From Gracilariopsis chorda (lineage: Eukaryota; Rhodophyta; Florideophyceae; Gracilariales; Gracilariaceae), in NCBI GenBank assembly GCA_003194525.1, contig NBIV01000227.1, positions 62,001 to 126,000 of the forward strand: a stretch of 64,000 nucleotides of DNA, written 5' to 3'. The translations under genes were made by a program, and so were the position numbers. Shown in pieces: positions 49,980-59,710 of the stretch (within the stretch, counting starts at the first letter, position 1; the number at the start of each line of letters is the position of its first letter). Under the pieces are notes generated by a model that saw nothing but the letters and a program-made list of their open reading frames with translations, did no database searches and was not told the DNA's origin.

Positions 49980-51566
49980 GGGGCTTTCCAAGAACGGACA
50001 CAATGACACTTGAGAGACTTGGAGACGTCCTTGCCAAATGTTGGCCACTTACATCTGTCAGAAAAGATCACTACGCGAATCTCCCTAGCGTACAAATGGC
50101 TATACCTTAATCGAAGTTGCATGGCCATTTGTGCGCTAGGGAGACTATGGAGTTTCGTTCAAGACATTTTTCCGCGTCAACATGCTCAGAAGCATACGCA
50201 GTATTCTATTCTTTTCCGTCTCTCAGGCAGCTAACCATTTACCGTTATAACGTTCACAGATTACAAGACGTAATGGACGAAGTGGATGAAATCTGCGAGA
50301 CCGGAAAACATTCTCGAAGAGGAAGTCTCAACTGTAGCACGGATGATGTTGAGTATTTGCTGGACTTAGTGGCAGATGTGGAACCCTTGGGTAGGAATCA
50401 CTGGGCAGTTGTATCCGAGAGGTTCAACAAATGGGCGGAGACCAACGAAAGGCCTCCAAGAATATTGGACAGTCTGAAAGAAAAGTTTGATAAACTTGCA
50501 TATACGAGGAAGAAAACAGGAGACCCAACCATCAAGCCAGAAGTGCGTTGTGCGAAGCGAATATACCAGGATATTCAGGCCAAAGCGCAAGCAACGGCTC
50601 TTGGTAATGACAACGGAAATCTTGTGCCTTCACACGAGCACATGCAACGAGCCGTACATACGACAGGAGTGTTAGGGCAAAGGCGCAAAAGAAGAATTTC
50701 AGATGACAGTCGCCTTCCATTAGCCAAGCGTATGCAGGTTGACATTGGAAAGCATATGGAAGTCATGACTACCACAATGATAGAGGTTGCCAATTGTGTG
50801 AAGCACGCGGTTAATAATGAGTCCAGTGTCGTACCACTGCCAATGATCAAGGAACTTATACAGAACGAAACATCAAGTGCGCTGCGCAGCGCACTCAGAG
50901 ACTTGGTACTACCAGCAAATCGTGCTGGACCTATTTCACCGACAGAACCCCTTCCGAGTATCGAACAGATGCTGAAAACGTCCAAGGAGAATAACGAATC
51001 CGGATCTGGCTGTGAGATAAAGTCAACATCGCCGCCGCATGATAACAGTTGATACCAATCAGTGTTACATCTGCTGTGAATCGCACGCTTAATTCCGTTT
51101 CTTGTGTACTTCAACGGCTTGGAAACAATTCGACGTGATGTTAGACAATATTCGGATTCTAGCAGCTTGCTTGTGTACATTAAGCACCACTGGCACAATA
51201 AGAAGTCGTTCAAGGATTGTATGGTTTCTGGAATCATGTTCAGTGAAAAGATCGGAAGCGGAACGATGCGAAATCTGTATTGACAACATGAAGAACACAA
51301 TTCGTTGGTTACGGTAATGTTGATGGTCATGGTCAAAGCAAGGTTGATGGAGAGATCGATTGGGAGGTGTTAGGTTGCTGCTTGTATTCATAAAATGAGA
51401 GTATCTGTTGTGTAACTTACGTAGAAATCGAGATGTGTCGTTTTGGAGTGGGGTCGACATACCCACTCCATACTGAGAAACTTTCAGCGAGTGCGGTTCC
51501 ATTCTATAGGAGCTCATTGGCTATAACTTTGTCATTCTCTCAGAGTGGCTTTTCTTGGAAAACCCC
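49980..51566 (+). mobile_element. Small DNA transposon with Myb-like gene, nested in the MULE
   Basis: 1587 bp. Its ends are 15-bp terminal inverted repeats with one mismatch: ggggctttccaagaa (49980-49994) and ttcttggaaaacccc (51552-51566), flanked by AAT on both sides (49977-49979, 51567-51569). Removing the element plus one AAT (1590 bp, a multiple of three) rejoins the MULE frame as ...SYGT-IFEVVRYD..., exactly the expected conserved sequence, which proves the borders. It holds a Myb-like gene but no transposase, so it is non-autonomous. A 3-bp duplication and a Myb-like protein suggest PIF/Harbinger kinship, though AAT is not the usual TWA target; a CACTA relative is the main alternative. 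Confidence 0.88.
50273..51052 (+). CDS. Myb/SANT-like protein (DUF6818 type) of the nested transposon
   Basis: 259 residues from the ATG giving MDEVDEICET; an ATG at 50117 would add 52 residues of poorer composition. Residues ~20-105 match the Myb-like domain I know as DUF6818: TDDVEYLLDLVADVEPLGRN, W-VVSERFNKWAE, R-DSLKEKFDKLAYTRKKTGDP, and EVRCAKRIYQDI. A basic segment RRKRRISDD follows, then a helical C-terminal part (TTTMIEVANCVKHAV, SALRSALRDLVL). In Harbinger elements a Myb-like partner protein binds DNA and carries the transposase to the nucleus, so a similar role is plausible. The frame is intact although the host MULE is broken, consistent with a later arrival. Confidence 0.75.
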   Translation: MDEVDEICETGKHSRRGSLNCSTDDVEYLLDLVADVEPLGRNHWAVVSERFNKWAETNERPPRILDSLKEKFDKLAYTRKKTGDPTIKPEVRCAKRIYQDIQAKAQATALGNDNGNLVPSHEHMQRAVHTTGVLGQRRKRRISDDSRLPLAKRMQVDIGKHMEVMTTTMIEVANCVKHAVNNESSVVPLPMIKELIQNETSSALRSALRDLVLPANRAGPISPTEPLPSIEQMLKTSKENNESGSGCEIKSTSPPHDNS

Positions 51567-52719
51567 AATCTTTGAGGTTGTCAGGTATGACACCAACAAT
51601 CACCTCGTCCCTCTGGCGTTTGCGCATTCTATTGGCCCTGAATGCAAGGAGGCCTGGGTGAAGGTATCTAAAGCCCTGGCGGACGTGGAGGGGTTCGATG
51701 TGCCCCGCAGAACCACGATTGTGGACCAAGAGAAGTCAATTGACATTGCTTTTCAGCAGTGCTGCAAGAATGCAACACTCTTTCTGGACCCCTTGCATGT
51801 GAAGAAGAACATGATGAAAAAGGTTGGCGCGGAAAGAAACATGGCCGCTGGGCTGTACAACAAGGCGGTACACGCCCCTACTAGGGAGATGGTGGATGGA
51901 ATTGTAGCGCTGTACGGGCCTAATCAGCTGGATTATCTGTCAAACTTCCTCAAGAGCCAACTTTACCGAGCGTACTCGAGTCTCGAGGACCTGACGACTA
52001 CCTCTCAAGGCGCGGAAAGCCAAATGGCAGCTGCACTGCGCAACCACATTAGAGCAGTTGAGCCGCAGAAAATGCTCGAGAAAGTCTTGATGACGCAGCG
52101 CAAAACATTTCTATCAAGACAGACTGCGGCGCTGGCATGTCGGGGACCCGTGCCTCCCTTCGTGGAGAGACAGTTGGCTTCGATAATTAACCGCAGCCGT
52201 GGTTACTTTTCTTCAGTTACCTTTATCGATGGAACGAGACAAATGGAAGCTACCGTTACGAGCCAGACCGATGCTTCGGTGTCACGACGAATAACGCTAA
52301 GCACGGAGCACCAGACTCCGCCAATGTGCTGCTCATTTTCGCTCTCTTCCTCTGGATACCCATGCTATCATTCCGCTGCTGTTCTGTGTGAGAAGTATGG
52401 CTCGACCAATTTGCACCGCTTCATCGCTCCACGACATCTCACAACTGCATGGAAAGAGCAGTATGAGAATATTAACTTCGGAATCCCGCCGCAGTTTGAA
52501 GTCGACGAAGTCATGATCAGCGCCCGGCAATTAGTCGCCTTAGGGAAGAATTTGCAGGTACCGAAGGCCATACCCCCTCCAAAGGGGCGGCCGGTGAAAA
52601 ACGGTGGCAAAAGAAAGAAGGGATGGTACGAAAGAGGTCCGGAGAGCAGAAGAAGAAGATCATACTCGTGCTCGTTATGTCATATGTCTGGTCATGATTC
52701 TAGTAGTTGCCAGTTATGA
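51567..52719 (+). pseudogene. MULE transposase, C-terminal part (right of insertion)
   Basis: Continues the transposase from FEVVRYDTNNHLVPLAFAHS. The second catalytic Asp is in IVDQEKSIDIAF, with the CxxH-like FLDPLHVKKNM after it, and the third acid is Glu in TTSQGAESQMAAAL. A SWIM-like zinc site (CCSF...GYPCYHSAAV) follows at about 52330-52380, then a basic stretch and a C-terminal CCHC knuckle (CSLCHMSGHDSSSC) just before the stop. No break within this half. Confidence 0.85.
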
Positions 52720-52770
52720 CTTGCAGAGGCGCGTTATTGGGATTGTGCAGGTTTGTTTCTGGGGTCTATG

Positions 52771-52990
52771 TGGCGGATTGTAACTTACAAGTCTTGCATA
52801 CAACACCTCAGTTGTCCATCTTTGTAACGAAAAGTCACCTCCAGATAGTGATTGTCACCTTTGGATATATCGGAGCACCCCCTCAAGTAAACACGGCATG
52901 TTCTTTTCGAGCGTCTCGTAAAACACTTGCTTCATGTGACGGATTGTAACTTAGGAAATGGTACAAAACGGTCTTATATACAACACCTCA
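52771..52990 (+). repeat. Tandem repeat at the right flank of the MULE, split by the Ty3 element
   Basis: gattgtaactta occurs at 52776 and 52942, and acaacacctca at 52800 and 52980, marking two tandem units of ~166-180 bp. The second unit continues after the Ty3 element at 59716-59845 (gttgtccatctttgtaaag...cttgctccatgt), with several differences from the first (52811-52937). Confidence 0.85.
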
Positions 52991-53361
52991 TGTAGCGGCT
53001 ATACTGATTAAAATAACTTACTTTTGTATTTGGGTATATTATTATATAATAATATGACGGAACGGACAGGTTGATTGTTGTTGAAAGAGGATGAAGATGG
53101 GGGCCCCCGAGGTCTGAGAAAGGTCTGAAGTTCGAACTTGGTCGCCCTTGTGTCTCTCGTCTGAGAGAGAAGGTTTTTATAGACCTTTTCTTTATTGAAA
53201 GTGGACGCTCTGTAGAGATAGCAGTAAACGTAGTATTCATCTATAGAACTACAATAAAACATTCCTTATCATTGTTCATTTGAAGCCAAATTCCTGGACA
53301 AATTACCATTCGAAGCCAAATTCTTACCCAAATTACCAACTATCTTCGTCGATGTTCTACA
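52991..53361 (-). repeat. 3' LTR (relative to coding) of the Ty3-type element
   Basis: 371 bp; preceded on the plus strand by CCTCA. It contains an AT-rich core (tatattattatataataatat). Confidence 0.93.
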
Positions 53362-53409
53362 ACTCTCCCCCTTTTCTTTTTTAACGGTTTGTCCTCAAAC
53401 CAATTAATT

Positions 53410-53841
53410 TTATATTGTAAGATTTTCTTTGCTGGGATATATAAGATGAGGGTTTCCATCGTTGCATTTTATGTGGATAAATGTTTCTTTGTTATCAATT
53501 ATTTTGGAAATTGATTCTTGAACTATGGAAATGTAGTTTCCATGTTTTGGTAAGTGTCCATACATTCCGACAATGAGATAGTGAAATTGGACTAAAAAGT
53601 CTTCTTGTAGTAGACCAGTGACAGAAGAATTAAGGTGCTCAAATAGTGCTAGAACCATATTTTTATCATTTTCGGTAAGTAGATTATCTTTGATTTGTTT
53701 ATAGCCGAGGCTAATATTAATCATTTCATATAGTAATACGTCTTGACTGTAACGGTCTTGTAGTACAGGTCGAAGATGGTTCTTCATGTAGTTGCCTGCG
53801 ACCCATAGCAGTCCGTATTCCTGTACGTGGTAGATATTCAT
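53410..53841 (-). CDS. Extra open frame downstream of pol in the Ty3-type element
   Basis: 143 codons between pol and the 3' LTR. The protein is mainly helical with scattered hydrophobics (DVLLYEMINISLGYKQIKDN, MVLALFEHLNSS). No signal peptide, no clear membrane span, and no similarity I recognise. Its place corresponds to where some LTR elements keep envelope or accessory genes, but nothing in it looks like an envelope. Confidence 0.5.
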   Translation of the reverse strand: MNIYHVQEYGLLWVAGNYMKNHLRPVLQDRYSQDVLLYEMINISLGYKQIKDNLLTENDKNMVLALFEHLNSSVTGLLQEDFLVQFHYLIVGMYGHLPKHGNYISIVQESISKIIDNKETFIHIKCNDGNPHLIYPSKENLTI

Positions 53842-53877
53842 TTGTAGAAAGTTTGTAGGCTTGGTAGAGACGACAAG

Positions 53878-56800
53878 CTAGTTGACTAGAAAAGAAAGCG
53901 AAGTCTTTCCTTTTATAGACTTCTGTGTGTTCGATTTGTAAGAATCAAGTAACTCTGTAGTGATACGTGTATCATTTTCATTGAGCCATATGTCGTCAGA
54001 ATCGTCCTGTCCTGTACGAAGAAGATATTGAATAACATTATTCCATATTCTATGTCCAATGATGTGTATTGGAATAGAATTATCCTTATGTATTAGTTTT
54101 TGGATATCCATACTTTGTTTAGCGTCATAAGTACTATTAAATGGTTTCAATAGCGATACATGGAATGTTGGGTGTATCAATTTATATTCTTTTGGAAGAT
54201 CTAGTTTATACGATGTTTTGTTTTTATTGAATGATATGATACGAAATGGTCCAATGTATTTCTGAATGAACTTCTTCGATCTTCCTTTGGGAATCATAAG
54301 GTTTTTTGTGGATAGTAAAACGTACTCATTAATATTGAAACTCTGAGGTCTTCTCCTTTGGTTTATATTGTCACTGTTTCTGGTGTTTGCTATTTCTATG
54401 GCAGATTTAGCAGCTTCTTCCGCTTTTCTTATATTCCTTAAGAAATCAAAAGATGTGTTATTCTCTGGTTTACGTTCCTCAGTATGTAGAAGATCATTAA
54501 TTGTAATTGGGTCTTGCCCATATTCTAAGAAGAATGGAGATAGATTGGTTGTACTATTCGTGTGATTATTGTATGCGAACTCTAGACCAGGTAGGTATTT
54601 TATCCAATCTCTTTGAGTATAGGAGATATAGCATCGTAGCATTTCTTCTAGTGTTCTGAACATTCGTTCCGTTTGTCCATCGGTTTGTGGATGAAACGAT
54701 GTTGACAAATTCAGCTTAATCTGTAAAAGATTCATTAGTGTAGTCCAGAATACACTGGTAAATCTGTTATCCCGGTCTGATACAATAGTTCGTGGAAGAC
54801 CATGATGTCTGTATACTTCTTTATAGAATATGTGAGCAATGTCTGGTGCTTTACTTTTATCAGTAAGTGGAATGAATTGAGCTCGCTTCGATAGCTTATC
54901 TACAATAGCCATTATACCTGTATAGTCTTCGCTTTTTGGTAAGTCAAATATAAAATCCATTGTTATAACTTCCCATTTTTTAACAGGTGGAGGAAAAGGA
55001 TGTAGTAATCCTTGCATTTCTTTATTCATAGATTTTGCCTTTTGACACCTTTCACATTCAGTTACATATTTCTTCACGTCACTCTTCATCTTTTTCCAGT
55101 AATACTGCTTTCTAAGGAGCAAAAGTGTCTTCTGATAAGATCTATGTCCTCCTTGTAGTGAGTAATGGTTGTCGTGGAGAATTTGTTTTCTTATCTTACC
55201 ATTTGGAATGCATAACCTATTCTCAAAATATAACCTTTTTCCTATTATGTTGTATGGTTCTTTTATACCACCTAGTAGTTGTGAGAATTCTGGATCACTC
55301 TTATAATCTGTTTCAAGGTTTTTTAGAGTATTTTCACTAACTCTTATTGTTGATAGGTTAAAAAGAGATTTGATAATGGCTGTAGAGGTTTTGCATACTT
55401 CTGTATTCTTTCTGGATAATGCATCGGCTACTCTATTTTCTTTCCCTTTTATATAGGATACTGTGTGATCGAATTGTTGCATATATTCAACCCATCTAGC
55501 TTGTTTCCTAGATAATGTCTTCTGTGTTTCTAGAAACTTAAGGGGATGGTGATCTGTTAGAATAGTAAATCTAGAGCCATGTAGGTAAGATCTCCATGTT
55601 TTCAGGGCGAATATAATTGCTAGTAACTCTCGTTCTCCAGTAGAATAGTTTTGCTCTGCTTCATTAAGTTTCTTAGAGGCATATGCTATTGGTCGTTTAC
55701 CATTTTCGTCTTCTTGCATTAACACTGCGCCTAGACCTGTGGCTGAAGCGTCTGTAGTTACTTCATATGGTAAGGATGGGTTCGCACATCTTAGTAAGGG
55801 TGCGCTTACTAGTTTTTTCTTAAGTTGATCGAAAGCCTCTTGTTCTGCTTTGTTCCATACAAAGTCATTTTTTTCTTTTGTAAGTTCTGTGAGAGGTGTA
55901 GCTATTTTGGCAAAGTCCTTAATGAACTTTCTATAGTAGTTGCATAGGCCAATAAAACTTTGTACGTCTCTAACAGTCGTCGGTATTGGCCATTTAGCAA
56001 CAGCTTCTATCTTTCTTTTATCAACCTTAATTCCAGCTGGTGTTATGATATGACCGAGGTATTCAACTTCTTGGGTCATAAAATGACACTTAGATAATTT
56101 TCCATAAAGTTTCTCTTTTCGTAGAGTATCTAGAACAATTCTAAGATGTTTTAAATGTTCTTTCCTTGTCTTGCTGTATATTAATATATCATCTAAGTAA
56201 ACCATGACAAATTCGTCAAGATGTGGTCTAAATATGTTGTTCATTAAAGTTTGGAAACAACCTGGTGCGCCGGTTAGGCCAAATGGTGTGACTAAATACT
56301 CAAATTGCCCGTATCTTGTACGGAATGCTGTCTTAGGTATATCATTCTCTTTAATTCGTATTTGATTATAGCCAGCTCTAAGGTCTAAAGTAGTGAAGTA
56401 TTTGGCGTTTCCAAGTTGGTCCCACACTTCATCAATTCTTGGTAGTGGTACATTATTCTTAATCGTCTTTTTATTTAATGCTCTGTAATCTACGCACATG
56501 CGTAGTGAACCATCCTTTTTGGGAGTAAATAAAACAGGGCTTCCCCAAGGGCTTATGCTTGGCTTAATAAATTCATGGCTAAGTAAGTGTTTTATTTGTT
56601 TTCTCATTTCTTTCAATTCTTTAGGAGATAGTTTGTACATTGGTCCCATTACGGGTGCGGTGTCATCTTTCATCTTAATTTCCATTTCAACTTGCCTTTT
56701 GGGTGGTAAACCTTTTGGTAAATCTTCTGGAAATACATCTTTATACTCCTCAAGTATTCTCTGTAATTCATCATCTTTTGAATCAGATATGTTCTTCTCA

Positions 56801-57420
56801 ATGTCTTGCTCACATTGATTCGTTTTTGGGTGTATTGTAACAAGGTATATTTTACTCTTTTGCCTTTTCACGAGTTTTGCAAACTGTTTTTTACTTAGCA
56901 GGGCTTCTTCACGGGAGCTCTGTCTTTTGACAGATTCTGCGTCCAGAAAGAAGTTCTTGTTATCAATATTGACTAGTACAGTATTTCTTTTCCAGTTTAT
57001 TCGTGGATTGTACTGCTTAAGCCACGTTTTTCCCAGAATAACATCATAGCCGATTAAATCAACTATGAATGGATTTGTTTTAAACTTAGCTTTACCAATT
57101 TGGATATTAAGAACGTCTAAACATTCATCCATGGGGACTAATGTTCCATCCCAAAGCTCTGCTTTAACCTCACTTGGTTTTCTTTTTAATTTTAGCTGAT
57201 CAGCATACTTCTTTGAAATACAAATATCTTCACACCCACTATCAATTAGAATATTACACTTTTCCATTTTATCCAATATCATACCTTCTCCTGAAAATAT
57301 GAGTAGATTAGAACACTTATTTCTATTCTTAAACGCACATAAAGCAATTGTATTTGTTTTTGTGTTTTTCTTTGGTTTTGTGTTGTTTTTGTGTTTTTTT
57401 TGCGATTTCATGTTGTACAA
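53878..57420 (-). CDS. Pol of the Ty3-type element
   Basis: 1180 residues in one frame. Aspartic protease with LIDSGCED near residue 58; reverse transcriptase about 245-430 with YLDDILIYS; RNase H about 555-680 (TTDASATGLGAVL); integrase with HHCC zinc finger (about 735-790) and catalytic core to about 960; GPY/F-like segment (KYIGPFRI); and a C-terminal chromodomain-like stretch (IPIHIIGHRIW, then YLLRTGQDDSDDIWL). Reverse transcriptase before integrase and the chromodomain-like end place it with Ty3/chromovirus-type elements. A chromodomain can direct insertion to marked chromatin. Confidence 0.95.
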   Translation of the reverse strand: MYNMKSQKKHKNNTKPKKNTKTNTIALCAFKNRNKCSNLLIFSGEGMILDKMEKCNILIDSGCEDICISKKYADQLKLKRKPSEVKAELWDGTLVPMDECLDVLNIQIGKAKFKTNPFIVDLIGYDVILGKTWLKQYNPRINWKRNTVLVNIDNKNFFLDAESVKRQSSREEALLSKKQFAKLVKRQKSKIYLVTIHPKTNQCEQDIEKNISDSKDDELQRILEEYKDVFPEDLPKGLPPKRQVEMEIKMKDDTAPVMGPMYKLSPKELKEMRKQIKHLLSHEFIKPSISPWGSPVLFTPKKDGSLRMCVDYRALNKKTIKNNVPLPRIDEVWDQLGNAKYFTTLDLRAGYNQIRIKENDIPKTAFRTRYGQFEYLVTPFGLTGAPGCFQTLMNNIFRPHLDEFVMVYLDDILIYSKTRKEHLKHLRIVLDTLRKEKLYGKLSKCHFMTQEVEYLGHIITPAGIKVDKRKIEAVAKWPIPTTVRDVQSFIGLCNYYRKFIKDFAKIATPLTELTKEKNDFVWNKAEQEAFDQLKKKLVSAPLLRCANPSLPYEVTTDASATGLGAVLMQEDENGKRPIAYASKKLNEAEQNYSTGERELLAIIFALKTWRSYLHGSRFTILTDHHPLKFLETQKTLSRKQARWVEYMQQFDHTVSYIKGKENRVADALSRKNTEVCKTSTAIIKSLFNLSTIRVSENTLKNLETDYKSDPEFSQLLGGIKEPYNIIGKRLYFENRLCIPNGKIRKQILHDNHYSLQGGHRSYQKTLLLLRKQYYWKKMKSDVKKYVTECERCQKAKSMNKEMQGLLHPFPPPVKKWEVITMDFIFDLPKSEDYTGIMAIVDKLSKRAQFIPLTDKSKAPDIAHIFYKEVYRHHGLPRTIVSDRDNRFTSVFWTTLMNLLQIKLNLSTSFHPQTDGQTERMFRTLEEMLRCYISYTQRDWIKYLPGLEFAYNNHTNSTTNLSPFFLEYGQDPITINDLLHTEERKPENNTSFDFLRNIRKAEEAAKSAIEIANTRNSDNINQRRRPQSFNINEYVLLSTKNLMIPKGRSKKFIQKYIGPFRIISFNKNKTSYKLDLPKEYKLIHPTFHVSLLKPFNSTYDAKQSMDIQKLIHKDNSIPIHIIGHRIWNNVIQYLLRTGQDDSDDIWLNENDTRITTELLDSYKSNTQKSIKGKTSLSFLVN

Positions 57421-57465
57421 TCTTAAAGGACTCGGGTCCCTTGTTTTGATCCGAATCCATCATTT

Positions 57466-58203
57466 CTAGTTTTTTGAGTTGTTAAACTCTCTATGCTTCC
57501 AAGGACGACACCCTTTTCTATGGCACTTGAAACATAGATTATCTTTTATATGTCTCTGTCTTTCATCCGGCGTTAGTCTGTTTTTATTACTAAAACGTTG
57601 AATATTTCCAATTTCCATTGGAGTAGGTTCATCATTATTATTTCGTTTTCTATTTTGATTATAGGGACGAAAGTTATAATTAAACCTTTGTGAAGAATAA
57701 ATGGCATCCATTCTATCGGCAATATTCATTGCTTCTTGTAGATTATTTGGTTCTGCCCTTTCAAGTTCAATGCGAATATTCTGTTTAAGCCCTTTGCTAT
57801 ATAGAAATATTTGTTCTTCAAGAGACATTGTTGGTACTTGCAATAACCACTTTGTGAATTCTCTATTATAATTTGTGACGCTATATAGCTTTCCCATTTG
57901 TTTAATACTGGATAGTATTCTTCTTGCGTTAAGTTCCCTATTTGCTGGTTCAAAATATTCCAACAACAATTTCTTGAATATATTGAATGAGTCAATATTT
58001 ATCTCATCGTTTATATTTATAAGTTCCCACCATTCTAAGGCTTGGCCAGTCATAAAGCTAACTGCATATTTGATTTTCTTTTCTTCTGAGGTTGTTTCGT
58101 TTACGTTCGAAAATATATTTTCTAACGATTGTAACCATGACCTTGCATATTTACCTGAAAACTTTTCTGGCTTGCCTATTTTTAAGGCATCCGTGTTGTG
58201 CAT
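57466..58203 (-). CDS. Gag of the Ty3-type element
   Basis: 245 residues. A retrotransposon gag domain (KPEKFSGKYARSWLQSLENI, ALEWWELI, LLLEYFEP, YNREFTKWLLQVP) is followed by an Asn/Arg-rich linker and a zinc-knuckle-like CFKCHRKGCRPWKH. It lies upstream of pol with a 45-bp gap. Confidence 0.9.
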   Translation of the reverse strand: MHNTDALKIGKPEKFSGKYARSWLQSLENIFSNVNETTSEEKKIKYAVSFMTGQALEWWELININDEINIDSFNIFKKLLLEYFEPANRELNARRILSSIKQMGKLYSVTNYNREFTKWLLQVPTMSLEEQIFLYSKGLKQNIRIELERAEPNNLQEAMNIADRMDAIYSSQRFNYNFRPYNQNRKRNNNDEPTPMEIGNIQRFSNKNRLTPDERQRHIKDNLCFKCHRKGCRPWKHREFNNSKN

Positions 58204-58821
58204 ATTTTAATTGAGGGAATTACTCAGATGATTATTCACTTGCATTACTTGATTCATTTGTTGGGATAATATATTAATCCTATTTTGTAGTTCGAGTAGA
58301 TCTCCTTCCATTTTGTGTTCAGGGGTTTAGAGTAAATAATATACTTTTTGGTTCTAGAGAGATTGCATTTAATTAATTGGGCTATTGTTATTTGGTGCTA
58401 CTACAACATAGATAATACTTATCGTTTTCGGTCTCTACAACTAGAATTAGGATTATGTCTGATCCTGTCCCTGAATAAACTGTGTCGTATTGATGTTTCA
58501 ATTGAAATGTGTATTTTACTATATTTGTTTGTGCTATTTGAATATCTACTTGATGTGTAGTACTGTACTGGTCTGTTAGAGAGTAGCCGATAGCTCTTTG
58601 ATTAGAAAATTGAGTATACTTAATGTTATTCGTATTTCTATTCTGTAATGGCTACTGTATTTTGGCTCTCTATAGTACAAGATACGTTTGACGATAGATT
58701 AATAAATAGAAATGATTTCTAATTAGTTTTCTATTTCTTCTGGAGTACTGTAGAGGCAATTGTGCACAAGTAGTAAAATGCAGAAAATCAATTAAATTTT
58801 ATTCATATGTACCGTGAACGG

Positions 58822-59304
58822 TTACTGACGTTTAAGAAATTTAAGTATCTCTTTCACAACTCCAAATGGAGGTACTGCCCCAGTGGTCCTCGTTAGCGGG
58901 GGAGCGTTATGAGCCTTACGAGCCGCGCGGTACACTTGCGCCACCCTGCGTCGACGATTGATATGCTCTGCAACGCGTAAGTGCGCGTAGTACTCGAATG
59001 TAGAGTTGAATAGATGACGGCAATAGTCACAATAAAGTTTAAAGTTGAACGCCTTCGATAGCGCGACGTAATGTTCCTGAGAAACGTTGTGCTCTCCCCA
59101 AGATGTTTCCTTCTTATTATTGTTGCAGTAGTTGCAAAAGTTGCTTTTGTCAGTGCGTGGTATAGGTACCTCTTTTACAGATACATCTTCAAAGTCTGAT
59201 ACATCATCGTCTTCATATAAATCATCGGCTGTAATCGAAGGTGGTAAAATAAATTTTTCCTTACTTATTTCTTCCTTTGGGGGACTTTTCTTTTGCTCAG
59301 ACAC
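58822..59304 (-). CDS. Zinc-finger frame upstream of gag in the Ty3-type element
   Basis: 160 codons between the 5' LTR and gag. An acidic N-terminus (SITADDLYEDDDVSDFEDV) is followed by two zinc-finger-like motifs: FCNYCNNNKKETSWGEH (CxxC...H) and YCDYCRHLF with YYAHLRVAEH (C2H2 spacing), and a basic segment INRRRRVAQVYRAARKAH. It may be an RNA- or DNA-binding accessory or a gag-related leader protein. Such a frame is not part of the standard Ty3 plan. It is less AT-rich near its start of conserved fingers than gag and pol, which may hint at capture. Confidence 0.6.
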   Translation of the reverse strand: MSEQKKSPPKEEISKEKFILPPSITADDLYEDDDVSDFEDVSVKEVPIPRTDKSNFCNYCNNNKKETSWGEHNVSQEHYVALSKAFNFKLYCDYCRHLFNSTFEYYAHLRVAEHINRRRRVAQVYRAARKAHNAPPLTRTTGAVPPFGVVKEILKFLKRQ

Positions 59305-59339
59305 TTAAAGTAGTATTGGTTAGTGCGATGCTACCACTT

Positions 59340-59710
59340 TGTAGCGGCTATACTGATTAAAATAACTTACTTTTGTATTTGGGTATATTATTATATAATA
59401 ATATGACGGAACGGACAGGTTGATTGTTGTTGAAAGAGGATGAAGATGGGGGCCCCCGAGGTCTGAGAAAGGTCTGAAGTTCGAACTTGGTCGCCCTTGT
59501 GTCTCTCGTCTGAGAGAGAAGGTTTTTATAGACCTTTTCTTTATTGAAAGTGGACGCTCTGTAGAGATAGCAGTAAACGTAGTATTCATCTATAGAACTA
59601 CAATAAAACATTCCTTATCATTGTTCATTTGAAGCCAAATTCCTGGACAAATTACCATTCGAAGCCAAATTCTTACCCAAATTACCGACTATCTTCGTCG
59701 ATGTTCTACA
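59340..59710 (-). repeat. 5' LTR (relative to coding) of the Ty3-type element
   Basis: 371 bp, followed on the plus strand by CCTCA. One position differs from the other LTR. Confidence 0.93.

Larger units (their letters stand above)
47751..52719 (+). mobile_element. Mutator-like (MULE) DNA transposon body, inactivated
   Basis: This interval holds a J-domain frame, a Pro/Ser-rich and acidic region, and a MULE-type DDE transposase, all on the plus strand. The transposase is interrupted by a 1587-bp insertion (49980-51566). MULE identity rests on TAADAAHCEGIG followed, after the insertion, by VVRYDTNNHLVPLAFAHS, the DQEKSIDIAF and DPLHVKKNM blocks, TTSQGAESQM, and a SWIM-like zinc site. The real ends lie outside these limits. 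Tandem repeats from 52771 on, continuing beyond the Ty3 element at 59716, may be its right subterminal region. I found no inverted partner on the left and no 9-bp target duplication. Confidence 0.8.
52991..59710 (-). mobile_element. Ty3-type LTR retrotransposon, AT-rich, apparently whole and very young
   Basis: 6720 bp with coding on the minus strand. The 371-bp LTRs (TGTAG...TCTACA) differ at one position by my comparison, and the 5-bp duplication CCTCA flanks both ends (52986-52990, 59711-59715). On the minus strand a TGGTAGC primer-binding-like sequence (59330-59336) sits just inside the 5' LTR, fitting the 3' end of initiator tRNA-Met, and a purine tract (53362-53383) precedes the 3' LTR. 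Order: extra zinc-finger frame, gag, pol (protease, reverse transcriptase, RNase H, integrase, chromodomain-like end), extra 143-codon frame. The element is visibly much more AT-rich than every host gene here. It looks whole. Confidence 0.96.
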
